From Symsagittifera roscoffensis (taxonomy: Eukaryota; Xenacoelomorpha; Acoela; Convolutidae), in the NCBI RefSeq assembly GCF_963678635.1, contig NC_087068.1:44375013-44439012 (forward strand): DNA of 64,000 nucleotides, read 5' to 3'. Shown one piece after another: positions 24,166-34,900 of this stretch. Position 1 is the stretch's first letter. The number at the start of each line of letters is the position of its first letter. The position numbers and the translations under genes are program-made. The notes beneath the pieces are model-generated. The model worked only from the letters and a program-made list of their open reading frames with translations. It made no database searches and was not told the DNA's origin.

Positions 24166-25992
24166 CATCTTTCAGCACAGCATTTTTTCAAAATCTACTC
24201 ATGTCCAAAATTACCAGAATAAACAGACAAAGTAATTGAGGAATCAATGAGTTTTAATTCCGCAGAAAATATGATCAGGCATGAGATCTACTTCTCAAGT
24301 CTAAGGTTTTGCCAGCCGAACTTTTCATTACCCAGCATAGCTTGACTAGAATGTTCAATATGGTGAAAAATAATTAAAAACAAGAAATTGGTAGGCAGTT
24401 TATCTATAACAGAGTACCTTTGAAACTAAACAAACGCACAAAACAAATAAAACAAAATAGATTCCTAAAAATAAATTGGGGAAAGAAATCTGCAGAAAAC
24501 AATAGTTGCAATAAATGGAAAAAGTTAAAGTAAAGCTGAGAAAAGCTAGGGTTAAACAAAAATTTTAATTTGAACTCAAAAGTTTTAAACAGAAATACAC
24601 GAAAGTTCCTATTGACAGATCCATTAGTTCTTTTCGAGATTATTTTTATATCTAATACTAGTATTGTTTTATTCATTTTTATTTAAACAAGTTGCATTTG
24701 TATATTTACATGCCGGTGTAGTTCTTGATTTTTAACTTATTATTATAATTCCATTTCGTAGCAGCATGTATGTTTAACCAAGCGGTTATTTTGAATTTAC
24801 ATGTTTGTGAAAAAAAATCACTCTGAGTGCCAACTATTTTATTTTAGCTTTTAATTTTATTCAAAGAAAACTCATTCTGGGTACTTGACACGTTTGGTCA
24901 ATAAGGAAGCACTGCCAAGAACGCTTCAATACTTATCAAAAAAGCCTACCGATTAGAAATTATACCATTAACTTTATTTCAGTGCCACAGAAAGTGTCAG
25001 TAATGTCAATTTTGAGGCTCTTTAATTGAAATGCAAATAATTTAAAAAAACAAAAGAAATGCAAAATTCTAACCATGAAATGAAAATTAACAGCTAGGAA
25101 AATGTAGAACTCACTGACTTACAATATATTGGCTTTTTCGCATTTTTCTCCGCATATTTGATAATTTTGTTTTAAAAATATAGGCCATGTCCTGCGTATG
25201 GTCGATCATTGTGTGTAAACAAAAAAACTCAGTTCTTTCGGTCAAACCAGCTAGGAAATTGGCAACCTACAAACAAAAATCTACATAATGTTATGTAGGA
25301 AGTTGTGTTTTTATTTGACTTACTTACAATAATTTAAAGCCGACAAGAACTGGGGGAAATAAAACTCCGCAAGAAATTTCAAAGCAAAATTACGTATTAT
25401 TAGACTTTCACACATCTGTTGAAAATAATCAATTACCAAGATGCATAAAATAATCAATCACCAAGATGCATAAACGCAATCTTTGGAATATAAATACTTT
25501 TGAGTTCGCTTCAATAGTATCAAACTTTCAAACTAACCATTCCTGAAAATAAATAATTAAAATTTGACACAAATGCAAAACAGTTTCCTACCAATTGCTA
25601 AACAGTATTAATATAAATAATATATATAAAAACAAAATTATTGAAAATCAGACTTGGTAAAATGACAAGTTACAATTTTTAAACAAGCGTAAAAAATCAA
25701 GATCAAAATAAAATCTATGCTAAGCAAAAAAAGCCGAAAAAAAACAGAACCAAATTAATTAAATTTCATTTAGAAAAACGGGAAATGAACTGACGGAAAC
25801 CAGGACGAAAAACAGCAGAAATCCGAAATAATAAACATTTTTTCAAAAACTGGAAATGGACTACACCGGAACACAGGAAATGGACTACACCTATTTACTA
25901 CCTAAATGAAGAGATTTTTATTAGAATTTTCAAGAAATTGAGCATTTCTGAAATTTATCACTCCTACAAAGTTCACCATTCTGTCCCTTAAG
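24166..25992. other. Non-coding remainder of duplicated unit 2
   Basis: Same content as 20001-21827; no gene seen. Confidence 0.5.
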
Positions 25993-26055
25993 TTATTTCC
26001 GGGAAAAAATTATAGTACCTGATTTCAATACCCTTGCTTATCGCAAGGGTAAAGA
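25993..26055 (+). repeat. Two-hairpin dispersed repeat, copy 5
   Basis: Duplicate of copy 4, carried by the 4165-bp duplication. Confidence 0.65.
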
Positions 26056-26076
26056 AACTGAACACAGAAATAAAGT

Positions 26077-26245
26077 GCAAAGAGCAGCCGTTGCCAAGTG
26101 GCCGGGTTCGAATCCCACTTCGGCCATGACTGGAGGTGTCCCAGTGTCATCCACTTCCTCAAGCTGCGGCGAAATGGATGACATCCCCCTCTCCCACGGT
26201 TAGTTCTGCATTGAGTAAGACCGGGGGGTAATTAAAAAAAAACAG
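26077..26245 (+). repeat. tRNA-derived SINE, duplicate of copy 2
   Basis: Same head and B box as 21912-22080, with one C-to-T change (CAGTGTCATCC) and one extra A in the tail. Confidence 0.6.
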
Positions 26246-26257
26246 AAATAAGAAATT

Positions 26258-26654
26258 TCACATGGGATAAAAGTTGTGTCAACGTGTTTAACAAGCTCCG
26301 TTTTTGTAATTAGAAAATATTCGGTTCAATGAGCTGTTTCTGGTAGAAAGTAATTAAACCTGCGACAGTTCTGCAAAACGAAAGTGCATTAATCATGAAA
26401 AATGTCAACATTAACAGCCCAACAATGAATCTTATTCAGATCCTAGTCCTCAGAAACTTCTGATTGAAGATATTTTGAAGAAAGGAATATAAATTTACTT
26501 AACTGATATATTTTTGAGAACATAGCTTATAATTTGACTTTAAAATGCAAATACTTGAAAAGAAATCAAAAATTGACATGCGCAAACAGCAGTTTCTGCT
26601 TCAAACATAATTAAACGCCATCTTTGTTCTAAGTGTACAGTCACTGGTCAGAGA
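26258..26654. other. Spacer, no gene seen
   Basis: AT-rich sequence between the duplication and the selenoprotein T 3' end. It could include the end of that gene's 3' UTR. I see no AATAAA on the minus strand that I would trust as the polyadenylation site. Confidence 0.4.
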
Positions 26655-26727
26655 TCGGTAAGTATTGTCGGCTGACCACAGCGATGTGAAGAAATCGTTT
26701 TGTTGGTCTGCGTCATTGGTCTACCGA
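26655..26727 (-). promoter_or_regulatory. Candidate SECIS element of the selenoprotein T mRNA
   Basis: A SECIS in the 3' UTR directs UGA to be read as selenocysteine. Read on the minus strand, TCGGTAG (26727-26721) pairs with CTTACCGA (26662-26655). Next comes the 5' core ATGA (26716-26713). A stem follows in which GACCA pairs with TGGTC and GC with GC around an A.A mismatch. An apical AAAA lies about 11 bases after ATGA, and a small CGAT/ATCG helix sits above it. The 3' core is CCGAC (GA at 26669-26668). Spacing fits the eukaryotic rule and it lies ~410 bp past the stop codon, but I folded it by hand and the 3' core is not the commonest form. Confidence 0.45.
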
Positions 26728-27098
26728 AGCCTGGTTAGCAACAGACAGTCCAGAGCTGGAAAAAATATTTAACTCAACAAAGCATAGCCAACAGACAATT
26801 AGTAGAAAACTGTCAAGGAACAAGAAAGCTGAATAATTGATTTTTGAAGCTTGTATGTTATTGATTTTTGACCAAATGTATATTAAATTAATCAGGATTA
26901 TTTTTAATTGAAATTTTTGTTGATAAAAAAAAATTACCTTGATGGCGGGTCGACGAGAAGCGTCGTCAGAGAAGAGTAAGAAATCATGTTCAATCACATG
27001 ACTGGTCTAGTCTACATATAAAACTGCGTGTTCCTCATAAAGCGCTTCAGGAGGTGATGTTCATTTGGTTGCTGTTGTTGGCATCATAACATAAGTGA

Positions 27099-27134
27099 GT
27101 AGAGGCGGCTATTGGGGGGGGGGGGGGGTTGGGT
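27099..27134. repeat. Poly-G run in the selenoprotein T 3' UTR
   Basis: AGAGGCGGCTATT followed by about 15 G resembles the left end of the MITE-like element at 33080 (AGAGGCGGATTTA plus G-run). It may be a fragment of that family. Confidence 0.35.
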
Positions 27135-30100
27135 TTAGGCAGAGGCGCTTCTTGGGGGTGCTTTTGAGAAGGATGTCGAGGCAGAAGAGGATTGACTGTT
27201 TAGGATCTCGAACAACTCGTTTGCCGAGGGGGGACGCCCAGAGCGCAATTTGGACCATACTTCCACTCCTAATACATACGGAATAGTGACATTAAAACTT
27301 GAAAAGCTCACTGCCAATATCGAGAATTAAGCATATTAATTTTTTAACAGTTAAAGAACCAAGAAGAAATATTTTTTACCAGTTATTTTTTGAAGATATG
27401 AGCTCACCGTTGAATTGAATTTCGAATGCTCCGGTAGCGATGAGCTGTCCCTCGATAGCGTTTGAGATGAAGAATATCATCATCGAGGCATACAACTAAA
27501 ATAACCGTACAAAATATGCTAGAAGCAAGACAACGAAAAAAATATTTGTCTTCAATAACATTTCTTGTTAAGATGAGCAAATCGTATGTAGTTAATTTTT
27601 CTCGAGAAGTAACACCTTAGACAAAATTGCACACATTGAAAAAAAAAGCCAAAATAACTGATTACGAATTCTTGGTCCACTTTTGCTTTTAACTTTTATA
27701 AACAATATAACAGCAAATTTCAGCAAAGATAGCCAATTGCTGTGCAAGTAGCTAACACAGTATGTTGCGAAACAAATTCTTTAAAAAAGTTCTTTTTTAA
27801 ATTATTTGTTTTTTTTGTGCGAGGTTTGATGATGGATCTGAACGAAAGCCTAAAATTTAAGCATCTTCAAAAATAATAGTGAAATAAGCATTTTGGTCGG
27901 CCGTTTTCTTTAAAATGACTAGAAAAACTCCGGTTTTTCTTGTCTCTGGGACAATTTTTATTTGAGGTACCTGATTTTGCGTGGAAAACAAAAACGCTAA
28001 AACGCACCCGAATTCAAACTTCCTCCTGATTTTCACAGGTAGGAACACAAATACACATACTATATAAAAACTTAATCAATAAAATAACTGCAAAATTTTA
28101 AAAATACATGGTTCATTATATAATAATGACACTGTAATTAGAACGTTTCGGGAGAGGAGCACCAAAAACCTTTGAAAAAAACTGGAAAACAAGCAAAAAA
28201 TAATAAGCTTACTTTGAATACAAAACAGGATGTTTTCGAATAAAACAACAAAAACAAGGATACCCCTTTGCTGTGCAAGTAGCACAGAAGGTTCTGACCA
28301 CAATCGAAAAAAAACTATTTAAAAAAAACTGTTTTTTTTCTGATGGTGTTTTTTATTCAGTGTGTGGATGAGAAAAGCTGAACAATAGCCCAGAATTTAA
28401 TTATATTCGATGATAAACTAAACTTTTATAAGTTTTATTGAAAAATCAATACAATTATTAAAAAAACTTGCAAGTTCCAAATTTTTTGCAAAAAATTTTG
28501 ATTGTTTTTAATTTTTTTTTCTGAGGAAGCCTCTAAACTAACGTATTTTACTAGAAATAAATTAACTTTTTACGGCTTAATTTCCAATGTGTAAAAATAT
28601 GATAAAAATTAGCGCTCAGAGATACCTGAAAACGAATTAATAAATCCAAGATTTTTTCTGCCAAGCAGTTCTCAATTTATTCAACTTTAGTGTTTCGACC
28701 AATGAAAAAGGAAGGAACTTTTAAATTCGAATGTATTTTAGTCATTTTTGTTGGCTTTTCACACAAAATCAGGCAACGCGACAAAACGATATATCACAAA
28801 ACCGGTTTAAAAAATTTGAGTTTTTATCTTTTTTCGGGCGATTAGAGCAATCGATAGTTTTCTAAGTTTTCTATAGATTCGAAAGACATCAAAAACCGGT
28901 TTCATAATTTTTTTTCCGTCCTTTTCGAGCGAGTCAATCGAGTCTAAGTTCGACCAAGTCGAGTTCCGAACGTTCTTGATAAGAAAATTGATCATTTACG
29001 CCAAGAAAAATTTGGTTTTAGTAAACGAAAGAAAACTAGCTTTGGAAGCTTCATTTAGCACTTCCTTGGCAAAAAAGCTTTCTAGAAACTTATTGAGAAA
29101 AAAATAGAAAAAGTTACTCGTTTTTGAAGATCTGTTGTCGATAATGTCTAATTTACTTTCTACGCTTTCGTCAACAAGAAACAACTCGAACTTGAAGTAT
29201 AACCTAATTTGTAGTTTTTATGAATGTGGTCGCAACGTTCTGTGCTACTTTGCACAGCAACAGGCTATCCTTCTTTTATATTGAAATTTGTCTTGCATCA
29301 GGCTGTAAGCAATTATACCTTATGGTTCCGACCATTGAAAATGGGGAAACTTTGTATTCGGGTGTATTTTAGTTTTTTATCTTTCTCGCCAAATCAGGTA
29401 CCACAATAAGTAATCGGAACGGGTCGAGTGATATATCATATTTAAGTCCTTTCAGCGGTGATTAGAACGAAATCTAAAAAAAATCAAAAATTTGTTGCAG
29501 AGTCCGACAAAAACCATTTTGAAAAATTTATAAGCTTCATTTCACACTTCCTTGGCAATAATAATTTTCAACAAGCGAAGCAGAAAATTTAAACGAAGCA
29601 GAAAATTTAAACAAGCGAAGCAGAGCATAAACATAAAAAACAAAAGTCGAAAAAAAATGAAAAAACTAGGTCTACCAAAATTTAAACTTGCATAAGTCTC
29701 AGTAGATGTTCACTCTTGGCAAACATGCCAGATAGTTAAATATTAAATTAACAACAGAAAAGAACTTACGAAGAGGAAACAAAGCCGACAATCGTTGAGC
29801 AGACAGTTAAAATGAAAAAAAAAACATTTTATAGTAAATAGTTTGATCATTCAAGACCTCCAAAGTAGAATGAACAATACTTGCACTCACAAATGCAATG
29901 AAAATTTCTTACAGCACAAGCAAAATCCCTGATGTGGCAACTATGCCGACAAAATTTGAGGAGACAAACGAAAGTCCGACAATTGCATACATACTGAAGA
30001 AAAAACCAAGTCTGGCCGAGTCTAGAACCACAGACCATACCGTGCAAAAGCTACGACGTTACCGTTGGGCCACATGGGAAGGAATGAAACATGAAAAGAA

Positions 30101-31204
30101 GAGAAAAAGGGCTGAGATGTTAAAATAAAAGAGAAGAGGAGTGAAAAATAAAAAGAATGTAAGAAAATTTGTTTACGGGAAAAATTACTAGTTACAGATT
30201 ACAAGACACTTGCTCTCGCAAGTGTAACTATTGTCCAAAAAATAAGAAAACATTCTTTGAAGACAACCAATTTCGATTATACCTAATTCACTATTTATCT
30301 ACTCGTTTGTATAACTGACTCATCACACCACGCACAGAAGAACTACACTATTTGAAAAGGAAACCCTTGGCGAATGGCTATTGTTTTTTGCGACCATATA
30401 TGCAATTTGAAGGTGATTCTTCAGTGCTGGGAAATGCTGTCTCACCACCGTCAAGCAACGAGCACAGCTCATTTTTTCAGATGATCTTACATACCTTATT
30501 TTCCCAGGCCCAAGCCATGGCTTGTGGAGTCGGCAACCCTGCTAGTTCGAACACGTTGTATCCTGACACCACGCAGAGAATGAATGCGATCTTGAAGTAC
30601 CCGAGAGCCAGCGCCGCGTAGTTTTGCATGGGAGGAGGAGGGTAGTTCTCTCCGTGGACCTCGATCTCAGGAAAATTACTTTGAATCATCTTGGAGAAGT
30701 CCTCGAAGAGTTTTCGATACCCTCATCCGTAGCTTAAACATAATATCCACATTTACGAGCAAGTTTTTTGTCTTACAACCAGAAAAATAACAGTTTCAGA
30801 AAATGGAAGGAAACATTTCGTAAATATAATAGCAATTTAACATTTCTTGTTTATCTGCTGGGCCGCTTAGATATAAAAAAAGTTAATAACTTTTAGCACT
30901 TCCCTTCAACTTTGGTCTGATTAAAATGACAGCTGATAATTAATATCGTAAACCGACGAGATTAAAAAATTCTTGGCATGAATTTTAAAATGGACGTTTT
31001 TACTCGTGGTAGAATGTAATATAAAACTATGAATACTGACCAGTATAGAAATTTGATAGCTGGTCCAGAGAAGGACTTCATAGGCACTGATTTGTCCATA
31101 CTGGACGCCCCGAACTCATTGGCCCCGGTTATATCTCTGAAGGTGATAAGAGAGAGAAAAAGAACCAGACCAGCTGCCACCATCCGTTCAGCTGCTACCG
31201 GCAT
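27135..31204 (-). CDS. SELENOT: Selenoprotein T, four exons, selenocysteine TGA at 30725-30723
   Basis: Selenoprotein T is an ER-associated thioredoxin-like oxidoreductase. Exons are 31204-31041, 30732-30495, 27495-27408 and 27268-27135, giving ~207 residues (family ~195). Residues 1-27 form a hydrophobic signal region. FSGPAIKFLYC leads into CYGU: Cys55 is split across intron 1 and residue 58 is TGA. Then GYRKLFEDFSKM, EVHGENYPPPP, a membrane-like stretch (YFKIAFILCVVSGYNVF), WAWENK, ATGAFEIQFN and VEVWSKLRSGR follow the family in order. Donors are TG/GTCAGT, AAG/GTATGT and G/GTGAGC; acceptors are TTTAAG (unusual AAG), TTTTAG and ATTAG. The TGA sits exactly where animal homologues have selenocysteine. 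MTR4 ends 727 bp upstream on the same strand. Confidence 0.9.
27735..27790 (-). repeat. TGTGGTCGGAAC dispersed repeat, copy 2
   Basis: Diverged minus-strand copy, recognisable by CTACTTGCACAGCAATTGGC followed by TATC. Confidence 0.45.
28250..28303 (-). repeat. TGTGGTCGGAAC dispersed repeat, copy 3
   Basis: Minus strand reads TGTGGTCAGAACCTTCTGTG, then CTACTTGCACAGCA and TATCCTTGTTTT. Confidence 0.55.
29224..29280 (+). repeat. TGTGGTCGGAAC dispersed repeat, copy 4
   Basis: ATGTGGTCGCAACGTTCTGT, then GCACAGCAACAGGCTATCC. The downstream 29396-29470 (GTACCACAATAAG, GGGTCGAGTGATATATCAT) again matches 6375-6445, so the repeat unit may be several hundred bp long. Confidence 0.55.
29755..30090 (-). 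repeat. tRNA-derived SINE, copy 3
   Basis: On the minus strand, 30080-30003 reads TGGCCCAACGGTAACG (A box), then a spacer and GGTTCTAGACTC (B box). The body that follows, with GTCGGCATAGTTGCCACATC, is shared with the SINE at 14200-14405. The anticodon region is degenerate, so it is not a tRNA gene. Confidence 0.65.
30174..30235 (+). repeat. Two-hairpin dispersed repeat, copy 6
   Basis: TTACGGGAAAAATTACTAGT, then ACACTTGCTCTCGCAAGTGT: the stem bases differ from other copies but pairing is kept (ACACTTGC/GCAAGTGT). Confidence 0.65.
30723..30725 (-). other. Selenocysteine codon (TGA) in selenoprotein T exon 2
   Basis: TGA follows codons for Cys-Tyr-Gly and precedes GGG TAT CGA (Gly-Tyr-Arg). 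The match to the family resumes without a break after it, so it is recoded and not a nonsense mutation. Confidence 0.88.
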
Positions 31205-31931
31205 GGCCGAAACGTGAACAGATAAACCCGATCACACACGGATAGGAGTCTGATTTGATATTCACTCAGTCAAAACAGTAAATCTGAAAAAAAGACAAGC
31301 ATAATGAATCGGCCAAAGTTTTTATCAAATTAATTTGTAAAATTTAAAGTTATTTTAACTGCGTGTAACACCATTTGGATCTATCAAATTTAACACTCCT
31401 AAATACTTGCACCAATTATAGACTCCTTGCATAAATAACACCATTTAATGTCTTTGTTTCTTGACATTGGTAACTCAATTTTGACAGAGTGAAATTAAAG
31501 AATCACGGAATTGTCATAAACGAGCAAATTTTCTATAAAAATCTATCGATCAAAGTACAAACTCCCCAATCGACGGGGCGAGCCGCCTAGTGGAATGGTC
31601 TGATTATGCAAAAACTAAAATGCGCTCAGTCGCAAGAAATTTACTAGCCGCTGAAATATCATTTCTGTTTACCTGCTTCAGGATAAAATATCAACGTGTT
31701 TCGATCAATACATACGAAATTTAAGCTGGTCATAGCAATGATATTCACTTAGACATACAATGAGTAATTCACAAAACGAAATAAAAGATTTCAAATATTG
31801 AATTTCGAAATCAAACTCTTCAGAAACATTTCAAACAAATCGAAGTCCTTAACATAACAATTCAACATCAACCAACGTAAGTCTTGAATCGCTTCAATTT
31901 TGCAGACTTGATAAAAGTCCCAATATTTCGT
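31205..31931. other. Intergenic spacer between MTR4 and selenoprotein T
   Basis: 727 bp of AT-rich sequence on the minus strand between two genes of the same direction. It must hold the MTR4 3' end and the selenoprotein T promoter. I see no clear core promoter motif or repeat. Confidence 0.5.
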
Positions 31932-34900
31932 TCACAGATAAAGCGAAGCCGCAAACACGATATCTCTTTTAATCTGTTCGATTCCCTTGTTGAACTTCTG
32001 TTCCAAATCTGCATTGCCGATTGCCTTCGCAGCCTTGGTCATTTCTCTCATCAGTTCCTCCAGACGTCGCATTCCTCTGATAATGGAACCCTCGAATATC
32101 TCAGATAATTTGCAGACTTCGTTGAAGGGAGATCCCTTGGCCCAGGCATGGGATATTTCCATCAAGCTGGGTCGGAATGAACTCACGTAGTCATCTTCAT
32201 CTAAATTCAATCTTTTTTGGAGTTAAACAGGCTTAACAACTCATTAAATTAGGCGCTAACGCTACTGAAATCGAAAGCCATCAAATAAGGTTCATTTTAC
32301 TGCTGTTTCATACATGTTTCACACGTGCATCAAACTAAGCAGCAACTCGAAAAATACCGATTCATGATTCAAAGGCAATCATAAATTTTCAAATCTCAAA
32401 ACAAGGATAGCCGGTTCCTGTGAAAAGAAAACATAGCGTTCCGACCACATTAAAAAAAAACATTTTTTTGTTGTTGAAAAATAGTGTTTTTCTGCGTGTA
32501 GAGAGAAAGACAAAAATTAGTATTGGCTCCAGTTAACTACAATTAGTGTTGTAATTTAGGTTCTCTCGGCACTTCAGTGATCGGAATACTGATCATCAAG
32601 AAGTCATGTAGGACGAAAAAAACTTTTAAGCTCTTTCGCTATATCTTATGTCACAGGTTAACTATTTTCCAATTTAGTCTAACTTAAGCTGAGGCCTAAT
32701 GAAGATTTTGAAATCATTAGGCCAAAGCATAAATTAGACAAAATTGTTTATTGTAACCATTAAACCTGCGACATACGATATAGCTACACAGTTTAAAAAT
32801 TCTGATCAACAGTTAACGAATAATGCCATGGATGAGTCTTTGCGTCCTCTATGAGATCGTTTTCCAAAGCTTTTTATTCCTCCGATAAGGCAACAGCACC
32901 TTAGTTAAGATAGCAGCAGGAGATAGGCTTGCCAAAGACGCCTGAGATTTGAAACCAGATAGAACAAAAGTCTTTGTTTCAATGTTTTTTTTTCAAAAAA
33001 AGGTGTCAGAGCTCTTTTAAGGGTCGTTTTTTGGAAATATCATCTTGCAAACAAAATCCATATAATTTTTCAATAAGAGCAGAGGCGGATTTAGGGGGGG
33101 GGGGGGGAAGCTTCCCCCTCAGGGATTTGACCCCCTACCTTGAGGTATCAATATATACTAATTTTGAGAAAGCACGCGCCACAAAAATGAGATTTTTTGG
33201 TCAACATTTTCCAAAAATTGCCTAAAAACGCCTTTTTGGCCTGTTTTTCAAAATAAAATTTTGCCTTCGGCGCAGAAGATTTGACCAAAACAGGGTCTTT
33301 TTAGTGATTTGGGAGAGCTCGGAAAATCAATTTGGTCGACCTAAATAAAAAAAGGTCCACAAAATTTTCGAAAATTTTTGGAAAGTCCGCCCCCCTCGAG
33401 AAAATCCTAGATCCGCCCCCTGAACAAGAGGTCAAGCACTGTCCTTAACTACCAACTCACCTATCGTAATTTTGCAGTCCGCTGAGACCTTTGCAACCCT
33501 TCTCGCTGTCTCTTGTAGAACTCTGAACGGTTTTGCTAGTCCTTCGTCTAAATTGGGATTTTCACTTCCTTTCTCCTGAAAAGCAAAACAGCTTAACAAA
33601 GCTACCGCTTGTTCTGAAGTCAGGTCATTGAATACTCCGTTGAACATCAACTCCGTCAGAACTAATTCGTCTCCTGAACTTATTTCGCATGCCACTCTTC
33701 CTTTCGTTTCAATGACGTCATTCTCACTCGCGTATCCGAGTCGTCTCAAGACTCTCTTACGGCATTTGAGCTCCTCCATTTGGATAATATTTTTAGCCGA
33801 CTTCAGGTCGCCTTTAAGCTCTAACATTCTCTGTTCCAACTTGTTACATCTATCGCACAGATCGAAAAGGATAGACAACTGTGGGTCATTGTGTAATGGG
33901 TGCTTGAACATTCTGTGTTCCAATGTTTCAATACGTTTAATCACATCAATTGCCGTTGCATCTTTCACACCCATATCGGCACACAAATCCAACTGTGGGA
34001 ATCCTTGAGGAAATCTTTTGCATACCTCCTGAATAGACTTTTCAACGCCTTCACGGCTCTGCTTGCTTCTGAGATCCTTGGGTAGGTGTAGTCTAATAGC
34101 GCTTATTTGATCTAGAGTGTTCAACATGACTGGTGCTACTTGCAGCTCGCATCTTCCAGGGATATTCGGTTTTCCTGGAAGCGGCTCTTCAAGGGTAGGA
34201 TCAACATTAAGTAACACTTCTACCACATATTTAGGAGCTTCGTCGGCTTTACTTTTCGTGGATTTCTGAAAATTCACCACCGCGCCCCAACCATAGTCAA
34301 CATCTTCGTGCTTGACTTTCGCAAGCCTTCCTGGCTGCATGAAAGGCAAAGCATACTTAGGAGTCACCATATATTGGTGCAAGTCGCGTCTCAATTTCTC
34401 CAACTGTTGTCTGATTTTGTAATAGACAAGAGCTTTGTCTTCGTTTGGAATTTTTAAAGACTCATGCTCAGCTTGAAGCTTTTTGAATGCTTCGATGGTA
34501 GTTGGAACAGAAGAAGACTGCTGGAACTGGAAAAAGGATTTTTCTAACATGTATTCCGGGTTGATCTCTTCTACTCGGAGCAAATTAAGAACCATATTGT
34601 AAGTCAAATGGAAAGCACTGTTCAAAGGGTCCGCTTGGCCTTTGATCAAGTTACGCCCAACTTCAGGTGAGAGTTTTTCATCGACCATCAGAATCACAAT
34701 TCCACGCTCATCGATTCCTCGACGTCCGGCTCTTCCAGACATCTGGATATACTCTCCCGAAGATAGCCACCTGAAATTCTTTCCGTCGTATTTCCTAGCA
34801 TTTGTAAAAACGACGGTTCTTGCAGGCATGTTCAACCCCATCGCAAACGTTTCTGTAGCAAATAAAGCTTTAACGAGACCTTCTCCGAATAAAATTTCGA

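Larger units (their letters stand above)
22089..26257 (+). repeat. 4165-bp tandem duplication, second unit
   Basis: Near-identical to 17924-22088; the copies abut without a spacer. After base 26257 the sequence changes to CACATGGGATAAAAG, which has no match at the first copy's end. Confidence 0.95.
27496..30494 (-). other. Selenoprotein T intron 2, repeat-rich
   Basis: This 2999-bp intron holds three TGTGGTCGGAAC repeats (27735, 28250, 29224), matches to 6375-6445 and 6585-6650, a SINE (29755-30090) and one two-hairpin repeat (30174). I see no nested gene. Confidence 0.6.

Noticed and set aside
30352-30621. Plus-strand ORF of 89 codons
   Set aside because: Antisense shadow of selenoprotein T exon 2.
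30723-30725. TGA as a nonsense mutation in selenoprotein T
   Set aside because: It is exactly at the selenocysteine position, and similarity and reading frame continue after it.
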